The notes beneath the pieces are model-generated. The model made no database searches. It was not told the origin of the DNA and saw only the letters and a list, made by a program, of their open reading frames with translations. This document shows positions 35,555-47,500 of a stretch of 64,000 nucleotides of DNA, piece by piece; position 1 is the stretch's first letter; each line of letters starts with the position of its first letter. Position numbers and translations under genes: made by a program. This stretch comes from Deuterostichococcus epilithicus (taxonomy: Eukaryota; Chlorophyta; Trebouxiophyceae; Prasiolales; Stichococcaceae): assembly GCA_033439295.1 (NCBI GenBank), contig JAVTLE010000007.1, positions 1,116,001-1,180,000 on the forward strand, in the 5' to 3' direction.

Positions 35555-38500
35555 ATGCCAGTCGACTGGGATGACGAGGGAGAAGACGATCTGCTGAGCA
35601 ACATCAACTGGTACGTATGCTGCATCGGCTTGCGCTGCCGTGGTTATGACATGCGCGAGTTTGGCAAACGAGAGCTTTGTAGCTCTAGAAACCAAGCAAA
35701 CGATTGCAAAACATTATAACAACACATGCAACCCGTCAATCTGCAGGGACGAGGTGGAAAAGCAGGCTCTGCAGCAGGCGCGGTCCGGAGCAGCAGCGTC
35801 GGCGGCAGCGGAGCAGCCCGCAGCGCACTTGCCGGCTCGTCATGCATCACCGGCATCAGTGCAGCAAGCCGCACACGCGCCAGGCCGCCCGCTAGCCGAT
35901 GGTCAGGAGCCATGCTGTGCTCCTGCTGGGCATGCTTCGGCCAGGAGCAACGACCTGGCCGCTGCAGGCCGGCCCCGATGGACTAGAGGCGGCCTCAGGA
36001 GCCAACAGAACCCCCTCAGCGGGCCGTCACAGCCTGCAGCACGGCCGCCCGCCGCGGGACCGCTGCCGGCCTTTGCGCAGATTGGCCTGAGCCTGCCGCT
36101 GCGGCCATACAATCCGCATGCGCCGCGCCAGCCACTGCAGGGCAGCCTACTGCAGTCGCCGCCGCGGCCCGCTGGCTTGGGCCCCGGTGATATGCCCAGC
36201 TGGCTGCCGCAGCCGTGCGGGTTGCCGCACACCATGTCGCTGACGTGGCAGCAGCAGCAGCAGCAAGGGGCAGTGCAGGCAGCAGGACCAGCGGCAGGTC
36301 ACCAGACGTATTCAGCTGTCGTCCCGCTGCCTGCCCCGGATGGTCACCTGCGCCCGCCGCTGCCACAGCGGCCCCTCAACGGCTCCAAGCCTGCGCCGCA
36401 TTGCACGGGGCCGCCGCAGCCTGGACGCCACGATCCCTTTACAGGAGCACAATCGAATGAAGGCGTGTTTGCAGGAAGCATCCCGGTCCAGTCAGTGCGC
36501 CGTCCTGCTCAGGTGGGCGTGCGCCATTCATAGCTCCCGTGACTCCTTCTATGTACCACAACTAGGAATTGCAGTGTCCTCCATGACCCAGCGAGAAAGA
36601 CTTGCACTTCAAGTTTGCAAACCTGTCCACACGCAGGCAGCAATGCAACATGGGCAGCCGCCGACGCTGTACCACCCAGATCATCAGCGTCAGGGCCCAG
36701 CACTGCCACGACCAACCGGACCGCCGCCGCTGCCGCCGCCGCCGCTGCTGCCGCCGCCGCAGCAGCAGCAGCACCAAGAGCAGCACCAGGAGCAGCAGAC
36801 GAGGCCACCACCAGCAGCAAAACCAACAGAGCAGCATGCAGCCGCACAGCGGGTGCAGGCCAGGATTGCAGACTTCCGTGAGGTTGTTCCGCACCTGCCG
36901 CCGCCGCCGCCCAGCCACACAAGGTCCGCACTTCATGCATTGTGCATGGTAGCAGTCACTGGCTTACTGCATTGCTGCTGCAACAGAGGCAGTCGACGCG
37001 CAAGAAATCTCGATTATAATGAAGAAGCACGGGGAAAGGCGACGGCTTTCATTTCACGGGAGTGCAGCCAGTGTGCAAGGGTGAACTGTTGGCAGGTGCC
37101 CGGGCGTCTACGGCAAAAACACGGGTTGCGGGGGCACCCTGGAGTGGGTGCGCTTCAACGTGCACCACCAGCAGAGCGCCAACGTGCAGGTGGTTCCCTC
37201 ACGCGTTCAAAGCCTGGCGCCGAAGTCAACCATCAGTCTGTTGGCTTGCCGCGCTCGTCACACACCCTGGTTAACCTGTGCATGCCAATTGCATCCCATT
37301 CGAGCCGGCTGGTCCTCAAAGGCAGCATGGCGTGCGCCCACATTGCCGCACCTGTGTTTCGCAACCGGAGTCCCAAGCGCTCTTCTTGTCGTCCCTGCAC
37401 CGCAGGACGCGCAGGGTTGTTGGGGGTGTAGCAACATGCGAGGCGAGTGCGATTACCGGGAGATGGTGCCCGCGCGCCAGCTTTCGCCGCAGGTGGCCCT
37501 GGAGATCGTCTCGCGCGACACCTTCAAGGCACAGTTCCCAGCATTTCCTGTGTTCGAGGAGCTGCTGCCGCTGCGTCCATGCCCGTTCATGCACATTCCG
37601 GCTGGTTCCTCAGGCGCCTCGGCAGGGGCGAGGATGGTGCTTGGCAATGGGCACCAGACGCCACCGGTGTTATATGTGTGCAATGTGGCTGGTTGAAGTC
37701 TCAGAAAGCAGCCTTGCCCATAGCATGCATCCATCAAGTGCACCCATTCTGGAACCGCTTGTCATCTGCCGCTGGTGTCTGCAGATGGTGGCGGCGCCGG
37801 GAGCGGAGGATGTGATGCGCCACTGTGGCGGCCTGCGCGCAGTGCTGTCCGCCATTGCCTTCGACTTCCGGCTGGCGCTTCTGCCGCAGCCGCAGGATGC
37901 AGCGGCAGCGGCGACGGCGGAGGCAGCGCATCCTTGCTCCGCTGCAGTACAGCATGTGGCGCAACCCAGCGATGCAGCCGCCCTGGCAGAGGCTCCGGCG
38001 GGTGGGGAACAAATCGATGCGCAGCCGGCAGTACTGGCGCAGGGCATTCCAGGGGCAGCGGCGGCGGCAGGCAATGCGCAGCGGGCCGGCATGGAGGATG
38101 CAGCTCCGGCTGGCAGCACAAATACAGCCGAGCCAGGCGGTGGGCACGTGCAAGCCGGCGCCCCATCTGTGGCGGCAGACGCGGCCGCTGACCGTTGCGT
38201 CTCAGGCGGCCAGGGACACAAGATAGCCGCACAGCAGGCTGCGCCACAGGGTGCAGCGACGGACGGCGACAGTGGCAAAGACCACCTGCTCTTCCGGCTG
38301 TCCGACTACGAGCGGGTGGGTTACCGGCTGCAAATGCAGAGACCCTGTCTTGCTGTGTCCTCTGCGTCGGACAAGTGGCGACTTGACGAATGCCCTGCTG
38401 CCTGCCAGGGGCCAGCTAGGCGCTCTCATCGATTCATCCCTCATCAACAAGACTGGCTCTGAAGCACTGATCATGCAATGCCATTGCAGGTGCGTTCCGC

Positions 38501-41500
38501 GCTGCAGCTGGGCATGCAGCTGGGCCTCAATCTGCTTGGCAACCGCTGGGCCCTGGTCCCCGACATCACGCTAGCCTCCTACCGGTGTGTGCTGACCAGC
38601 TGCTAATCGTTTGATAGCCCCCTCCAGGAGCACTGCTGCATAGTTCGGTTGCAACCTGCCGGGGGTGCTGCAATCATGCAGCCTCCATACGAAATTTCGG
38701 CCGAGAGGAAGCGAATGTGTCCAACAAATGAAGAGGCCTACCTACAGATGGCAATGTGAGGCAGTCAACCACTCTCCCGTCATTCTCGAATGAGCTTGAA
38801 GCCCCCTTGCTTTGCTCCAGGGGCTCAAACCTGCGCCATGAGACAACGGAGGAGGTGGATCGGCGCTACGCGCGGATGCCGGCCAGCCTGGCGACGGCGC
38901 TGCTGCCGTTCCAGCGGCAGGGGGTGCGCTACGCCATCGTGCGGCGGGGCCGATGCCTCATCGCAGACGAGATGGGCGTTGGCAAGACGCTGCAGGCCAT
39001 CGCCTTTGCTTCCTGCTACCAGGTGGGCCGTCATGCCCCAGGGTGCCCTGTCGCAGCCACCCAGTAGGATAGGAAGCATCGTGGCATGTATTGCCAGGGG
39101 CTGGCCGCTCTAGGAAGACGGCGGATGGTGCAGGCTGGGGTGCTGGCTTCGAAGCCGGTGCAACAGAGCCGCGCAGCGACGGCCGCCCATCTCAAGCCTC
39201 AGCTGTGCCCCTGTGCATGACAACTGTTGTCCGTACGTTCCGCCGCGACAGGAGGAGTGGCCGGCGCTGATCGTGGTGCCGGCGGCGATGCGGCTGGTGT
39301 GGGCGGAGGAGCTGGAGCGCTGGCTGCCGGCGCTGCGCCCCGCCCACATCCACATCATCGAGTCCAAGGCCGACCGCCTGCAGGTGCCCGGCCCACACCC
39401 GCTGCAGCCTGCTACTGGCCATGCCAGAGACGAACTTTTGGTCGATCCACGCGCCAGGTTGGGAAAGTCACTCCCTTCAGGATGGCGTTGCAGAGCTTGA
39501 GAGTTGCCCCTGCAGCAGCAGGATAGGGTTGCGTATGTGAAATCGCCCCCCCCTTTGGTTGATTTTTGTCACGAATGCAGGGCACGGAGGAGCTGCCGCG
39601 GGTGGTGGTCACCAGCTACGACATGCTGCACCGCCTGACCTGCGAGCCCTGCAAGACCGGCAACATGGCTGCCTGCACCGGGCGCCTGGTGCGCTGCTGG
39701 ATAGCTCGACTCCTAAACCCTAGATACCGTCTGTGATCGAAGGTGCCATGCTGAGACAGCAGCCACACCTCGTGGACCGCCAGGGCTGCTGCACAACTGC
39801 CTTCGATCTGTCTGGAGCGCTGAGTTGGCGACCTTGACTTCCAGCTGCGGCAGGCTGGATAGCGCTGACGGCACTGGGAGGCGCGGGCCAAAGATGTCCG
39901 CCCGCCCTGCCCGGCAGTCGCATCTCGCAGTCCTCGAGCGTTGAAGTGCTGCGCCGGCTCATCGCAGCACTGCATGGCGGCGATGGGCTGGCAGGTGCTG
40001 GTGGCCGACGAGAGCCACACGCTGCGCACCAGCAGGCGGCCCCCGGACGCACAGCACACAGAGGCGCTCGCGGCGGCGGCACGCCGCGCCACCCGGGCGG
40101 TCTTCCTCAGCGGCACGCCGTCGCTCAATCGCCCCTTCGATCTTTTCCGCCAGGTCCGGCCATGCTGGTTTCGCAAGCGTCACCAGCTTGTGTTGAGGGG
40201 GCCTGTCCAGTCTTGCTGCATCCAGGCCAGCCACAATCGCTTAGGATTGACCACCGCCTGCCTTTCCGGAGCCCGCCGACTGGTCGCTGGGCAAAATGCT
40301 ACCTCGTTTCAACGTCCAGTCTCTAGCGCAACGTCCAGTCTCTGGTCTCCGGTCTAAGCCGTGGTCTGAAAAAGGACAGGGAGCGGCTCGAGCTCTGACA
40401 CAGGATGCCTGGATTGCTTCTGCTCAGGTGGACCTGCTGCGGGAGGGGCTGCTGGGTGCGACGCGAGACGACTTCGCGCACCGCTACTGCGGGCGGCGGC
40501 TGGTGCCGGCGCGCGGAGCCCGCGGCGCCGCCGGCGGCCGCTACTACGACGACTCGGGCCTCTCGCGCGGCCAGGAACTGCACGGCCTCCTGAAGCAGGC
40601 GAGAATTTGTCATCAAACGGAGCCGAAACTCACGAGGAAAGCACCACAACCACATATGTGCCCTTCGTGCCTCTTGAATGCTCTTCGCCATGTCTCGCAC
40701 TGCCCTTCATAAACAAGCGGACGGGCCCAGTATCCAGATCATGTTGTTGGCTGTGCCTGGGTGTGCTCGCCTGCTGCGCCTTCAGCTTTGCAGAAGGCTC
40801 ACCAGAGCACTCCGCCTCCCTGCTGTGTTGTAATTCCTGTCCCCGTGTTGTGCACGTGGAGGAGGGTTCACAGGGCCGGCCCGCCTGCAGGAGGTGATGC
40901 TGCGGCGGCTGAAGCGGGAGGTGATGGCGCAGCTGCCCGCCAAGCGGCGCCAGGTGGTGCGCCTGCCGCGGCCCCAACCCTCCGACTGGCCCGCCACCGG
41001 TGAGCTCCCTCTCGACACCCAAACCTGCGACTGGCCCGCCTGCCGGCGCCTGCACTCCTTTTGGTGGGGGCCTCAGCACCGGCTGCGCTGTTGAGCGCAC
41101 TCCCAAGCTGGCAGTGCCACAGAGCTCGCGACGCGTGGGCGTCGGCGCAAGCTTGGGAGCGATGTGTGAAGGCTGTCCGGGTTGGCTTCACGCCAGGGCA
41201 AGCAAGCGTCTGGGTCCGATCTTCGGCGCCATGTCTGCTGGCCACCATGGCTGCGGGCATTTGGCTGCAGGAATGGCGTCCTGGATCAGCTCTCGTATGA
41301 ATGGCGATCACAACGCAAGGGCCCCTGTGTGCATGTCACTCCCGATGGTGATATACGCGGCCTGTTGAGAGTAACACTTAGGGTCGTCAAGTTGCAGTAT
41401 CGCCCAATGGTGATGCATACTCCCAATCCCCACAGCCGGCTTGGGCTCAAAGGTATGTTTCTGCGCTGCTCAGAGGTGCCCAGCGATGAGGAGGCATCAG

Positions 41501-44500
41501 ACAGCGATGAGGGCGGCGGCGGCGAAAGGGCCGCAGCCGCTGCCGGCGGGGCCGCAGCAGCTGCGGCGGCGGCCGCAAGACTCGCTGGCGCTGCTTCCGC
41601 CGCCCCTGCCACCTGCTGGCCGCTGCGGCAGCGCACCGGCATGAGCCGCGACCACCGCACGGGCCTGGCCAAGATCCCCAGCGTCGTGGAGTGGCTGCTG
41701 CTGGCGCTGGGGCTGGGCAAGACCACCCAGGCGGCGTGGCCTGCGCGGTGACTGCCTTCTCAGGCCTGCTGCTGGGCATCTGTGCTATGACTGGTGCCGA
41801 GACCGCACGCCAATTCTGGCACAAGGCCACAGCCGGCCCCTGGCTGTGTGTGCTGAGTCCTTGTGTAAAAGCTGTTGTGGGTTGCCCTGATAGAGACCCG
41901 CCTGCTGCGCCATGTTGGGAGGCTCACCTGCTGCTCCACATCAGGAGCTGTCCTATATTGCATTGATGCAGCCAAGGCTGTGCCTCTTATTCGGACGTTC
42001 CACAATCCCAGGGGCCACGGCAGCAGCAGCGAGCAGGCTGGCGAAGAAGGCGGCGACGGCGCATCGGCTGCCGCATCAGACGGGACGCCCCCAAAAGTTC
42101 TGGTGTTCGCCCACCACAAGTGCGAGCCCTGCACCCTCCACTCCAGCGCTGGATGCACATATCTGACAGCATTGCTGTAAGGCTTGATAAGAAGCAGTCA
42201 CTCCTTGCAGTGTGATCTTCGTAGCGGCAATGCTGAGTAGTAAGGCGACGACGCAGATGACCGCTTGACTCCAGAAGCTTGGCTGCACTAACCAATGACG
42301 AGGCTTGCCAACACCCTATGAAAACAACACAGGTGATCATCAGCGCAACTTCGTTCTCTCCTGGCTTGAATCCAGATGTGAGGGTCGTGGCTGCAGGGGA
42401 CCTGATGACGAAGGTCTTGAGACAACAGTGATACTGCCTCACCGCAGCCCTCATCCGGGTCATGGTTTGGATTCGAGCTGCCCACGCCTGTTCTGCAGGG
42501 ATGTGATGACGAAGCTGGCAGGGACCCTGGAGGAGTGCAATGGCGGCGCTGGCGTCCCCTTCATCCGCATCGACGGCGCCACCGACAGCCGCGACCGGCT
42601 GCTGGTACGATTGTGACCCGCCTGTGTTCCTGCATCTGTGGTGATTGAGCGTTGTTATGGCAGGCATGGTGAGGATTTGTAGATGCAGATGTGCACAGGC
42701 CTCTGTTTCGTCCTGCTGCTGCGTTTACAGGATAGCTGCCTGCGCTACTCCTTTCCAGACTAGCGGCTGATTCCGTCTGTCGCATCTGTGGCAGATGACG
42801 CAGCGCTTCAAGAACGAGCCAGCGCTGCGGGTAGCGCTGCTCAGCGTCACTGCCGCCGGCACCGGTCTCGACTTTTCCGCCGCCAGCCTCGTCGTCTTTG
42901 CCGAGCTGCCCAGCGAGGTGCCGCACATGATTCAGTCCTGGCAATAAAACTCAATCTCGCGTTGCCCTGATGCCCCGTGCACTGCCGCCGCATCCGATGC
43001 CGCTTCCACCGCGCTTGCCTGACGAAGATTGCACACAGCAGCTCGCCATGGATGTGCGTCCGAAGCCCGTTATCCACGTGTGCAGCCCAGTATGCACACG
43101 AGATGTCCAACTCTCGAGCGAGCCTTGAAAGGTTGTTGCCATCATCTCGAGCTATGCATCGTGCCGTTGGACGCAGTGTTGTCAGTGTTGTCAGGCACTG
43201 CGCACATGTTGAAATTGATGCGCCGTGCACAGGGCGCGGTGGTGCGGCAGGCGGAGGACCGCGCGCACCGGAAGGGGCAGCAGCTGCCCGTCAACGTCTA
43301 CTTCCTGTGCGCCAAGGGCACCTCTGACGACCGCCGGTGCGCCTGCCGCTGCCAGTGTTGAGGGGATTGGCATGCAAAACTGTTCAAGTGTGGCAGCGTC
43401 TGAACTCCCGCTGCAAGGTCACGCAACCGCTCCGAGCCTGCCAGCCCCAAGTGCAGACAACACACCCAATTTGTTTGTCTAGCAGCTTGCAATCAGGTCC
43501 AGCGTGCTGCCGTGTATCATCACTCTACAGGAGCTTGCAGCTGCAGGCTCCTGTTTGTGGCGGTGCCCGGCACGCACTCTGGGCCCTCTTTGCCGGCGGC
43601 TGTAGTGCCTCCAAAGCATTTGGAAGCACGCATTCTGAATCAGGAGTGAAGCCTCTGCAACAATGCAACGATGCCTCCCCTACAGTCCTAGTTCTCTGAC
43701 CAGCGAACCTGCTATTGGTGATCCGCTGCTGCAAGGTGTCAGCTGCATCAGCTTGTTCCACTGGGGGCGCCCGGTCTGGCATGAGCGCTGCACATCCCCA
43801 CGCTGTTCTCGCCAGGTGGGAGGCGCTGAATCGCAGCCTGCAGCGGGTGGACGTGGTGCATGACAACCGTGCGGGCACTGGCGCCGGCCTCCCCCTCGAC
43901 AGGGTGACCTTCAGATTATGTCCACTCGTGCTGGCATCGGGCACTCTCGTAGGACGTGGTCAGGCGCTGCAAGTTTGCAGAGGCATGTGCGACTCTGAGG
44001 TTATCTGTATGCATGCCGTCCTGAGCGTGCTGAACGCCCAAACACGCGCCTTTCCCACACATCCAGTAGTCGGAATAGTGAGTTCTCGCACACCTCACAC
44101 CAACGCACATTCATTCTGTTACGAAGGTGCTGGACATGCAGCGGGACCGCCGCACCGGTAATCTGCGGCCCTCCAGGCCGCTGCTGCCTTCGCAGTTGTC
44201 ACCGGCGTTCAAAACGGAAGTGCGCGCCGCTACCGCGGCCACAGGCGGCGTGGCTCCCGGCGATGCAGCAGCAGCCATCCCCAGCCCTGCCGCAGCTGCT
44301 GCCTCCCAGCAGGATGCTGAGCTGCCTCGGGCGGTGGACGAGGCAACACCCGCGGCAGAAGGCATCCCACCGGTCGCGGTTGAGGGTAAGCCGGACGGCA
44401 GCGACGACCAGCCACAAACCCAAAATCACAGCTCTCAGGTGCCAGGCCTGGCCGTCCAGGCCGGTGACGCACCTGTCAGTCCGGCGGCTATGTCGCCGAT

Positions 44501-47500
44501 GCTGGCAGGCATGCAGCTCAGCGTCACACAGCCCCTCGGCCGCCTGCCGGGCAGCCAGACGTCGCCGAGCCAGTCGCAGGCAGGCACGCGGCCAGGCAGC
44601 CAGCCGCAGCTGGACGTTTTTACGTCCAAGCGCAGCCAGCAGCAGGGCAGTCAGCCGCGCCGCAGCCAGCCGCCGGCGTCCCCGTCGGTCATCGACCTGG
44701 CCAGCGACAGCGACGGCGATGAGGACATGACGCCGACAGGGCATACGGAAGCCCAGGTCACCCAGCTGCTTCCTGCTTCCCCATCCCAGCTGCTGGACTC
44801 CCCGCGGCCCGCGCCACCTGCAGCAAGCAAGGCAGCCCAGGCCTCGCAGTCGCCACCGGCTGCCGGCAGGCACCCGGGGCCGGCTGTGGCGGACCCAGGC
44901 AGCCCCGCAGCTGGGGCCGCTCAGGCTGCCAAAGTCAAAGTGCAGCAGCCAGCTGCGGCCAACGTCGCGCCAGGCGGCCAGGCATCGGCCGGCGCTGAGG
45001 CGGCGGCAACTGAAGGCGAGGGAGCTGCTGCGGCTGCTGCTGTGGCAGATGGCACCGCAGTCGATGCTGCAGCCGCCGCTGTGGCTGAGGAGGCGCTAGA
45101 GCCGGGCATATGGTTCGAGGTGCGAGTCGCCAGATGCCTCTTCAGCTGAATTGCAGTTGTCTGCAGCATCAGCTGCAAGCTTTCGCTCGCATGAGCCAAT
45201 TTTATGTGACCTCACAGTCCATCCTCATCACCTGCAGTACACGCTCGTCTAGCACACTGTGCTCTCCAGGGCATCCAAATTCTGCCCTGCAGGTGTCGGC
45301 ACACACCACCCGAGTTCACTTGCATGGCACGGCCGACGGCAGCCGGCCGCTGGGCGCCAGCTTGCCGCTGGAGGCGCTGCTGCCGGCCTGCCAGCCGTCT
45401 GCCGCCGCCGCCACGCTGCTCGCCGCCGCAGAGGCCAGGTGGGCCGCAACAGCGGGCACTGCACCTGACCTCGCAGCATAGCTGTGCGCACCCCTGAGGT
45501 TTCTCCAGCAAAGCGTTCCCTCATCCGCGCCCTCAGTGGCAGCTCCCTGCTGTGTCAGCCCACACCGTCGGGCAATCAAACACTGGCAAAGTCGCACCAA
45601 GCACCGCTGTGTGAAACCGCACGCGGTGTCTGGCAACCTGCTGAGAGGCCTCATGTACTTCCTCAACCTCCCCGCGTCTCTATGCAGGGAGCGCGGCGCC
45701 CAGCCGGAGGCCAGCGGTGCCTTTGCGCTGGACCCATCAGTGGGCCCTGAGCGGCTGCGCGTCATCCTGGCGGCCGCCTGCGAGTTTGCCGCCGAGTGGG
45801 CGGAGCTGCGCTCGGTGTTCCAGAGCCGCCTGTACGGCTGCGTGCTGCGGTGAGTGGGTATGACGCAGGGGCCCTGCCCAGCAAGGCCTGCCCATTAACG
45901 CTGCTCCACGCTGGCGTAATAGAGGGCACAGCTCGAAGTGCGTCGCAGCTATCTGGGGATCTCCACCCCAGGTGGGTCGTGGATGGATACGTGCATAACA
46001 CCGCAACCCGATGTGCTCGTGGGAGGGGCAGCACGTTTGCAGGCAACGGAGGTGGGCTGCAATCGGCCGCACATCAAGCTGACTGCAAGGGATGCGAGAC
46101 GCCTGGTCGTCCAGCGGAGCTCCCTCCTCCGCCGCAGGACCCCGCTGCAGGAGGAGGTACACCGGCTGATGGCGCAGGCGGNNGCGGCNGGCGNACTTGT
46201 CGTCGGGACCGACCGCTACGCCTCCGGGCCGCCCGCGTCGGCGCTGCCGCCCGGCGCCGTGCTGCGCCCCGTCCGCGTGTCCTACCCCAGGCACGGACAG
46301 AGAAGCCCCTGCTGCCTGTACAGCTGGCATGCCATCGACCCATCCTCGCCGCAACTATGTGACAAACCATCCTGCCCATGCTTGCTCAGCTGCCGGCTGC
46401 GCAGTCACTCTGCTTCGAGCGGGCTGCCCTCCAACAAACATGTGTATGTCGAGCAGACCCTGAGCCAACCCTGTGAGCAGGCTGCGCAAGGAGGTCGAGT
46501 ACCAGCAGGCGTTCAGCGCCGCGGGGGCGCGGCTGTGCCTGGTGTGCCTGGCGCCGGTGGCAGAGTGCGCCCACCCGCCCGACGCCGTGCTGCGTGGCGG
46601 CATGGACCTCTTCTGCGGGTGCGCTGCTCGCTGTATGCCAATAGTGTGCCTGGAATGAATTCAGAAGCTCGTGGACATCTTCCGCGGGTGTGCTGCTTGC
46701 TCTCTCCCAACGGGGTGCCTGGAATGAGTCCAGAAGCGCTTGCTGCTGCCCTGCTTGACGCACAGTCGTCTTGACCGTACAGTCGTCAAACCTCATTTGG
46801 CAAAACTGAGCTCTTCACAGCGCCTGGTGGAGTCAAGGCCATACACAGCATGACAAACGGATTGGCACAACAGTCATGCTTCTTCACTTTGACCGGCTCT
46901 GCCGCAGGCCTGTGCAGACAGGGCAAGGTCCGAATGTGCGTCGCAGGCTGGACTGCGAGAGCAAGTACGGACTGGCGCGAGGCGGCGGCGCGATCCGGCG
47001 GGCGCTCTTCAAGCTGGAGCGGGGGGTGTGCGTCAAGTGCGGCGTCGACTGCCACGAGCTGACGCAGCGGGTGCAGGGCATAGAGAAGGGCAGCCGCGGG
47101 TGGGAGGACCGCCGTCGCGGCCTCATCACCCGCCTCGCGCCCCGGTGAGTCTGAATTTTAGGCTCGCAGACAGTTGAAACGTGCTGTCTGCGCGCTGTAA
47201 CTCCTGATCCGGGCTCCGATCCAATTCCTGAGACCTTGCATTTCATGGTGCGGCAGCACGGAAATGCCAAATCACACTTGCAGTGTGCTCCAGGCAGAAA
47301 ACACAACAGTCTGGCGCTGTGCTCCAATCGTGCGGCGATGCGAAGCCTGGTTCACGGGCTTGCTGTGGACCGGTATGGCAACCAGCAGCAGGAGTAGAAA
47401 GCATGATGCACACGGCACCTTTTGTGGTGAGTCGGACGCGCGTGCCGCAGCTTTGGCGAGCGGGGCTACAAGGCGCTACTGGAGCGGCTCGTCAGGGCAG

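Noticed and set aside
36615-36881. Poly-alanine protein on the plus strand
   Set aside because: It is a shifted reading of the CCG/CAG tract that encodes the Pro/Gln segment of the ZRANB3-like protein.
16160-46738. Introner-like mobile introns as the source of the repeats
   Set aside because: The repeated blocks match only their own exon, not each other, and there are no common ends or target-site duplications.
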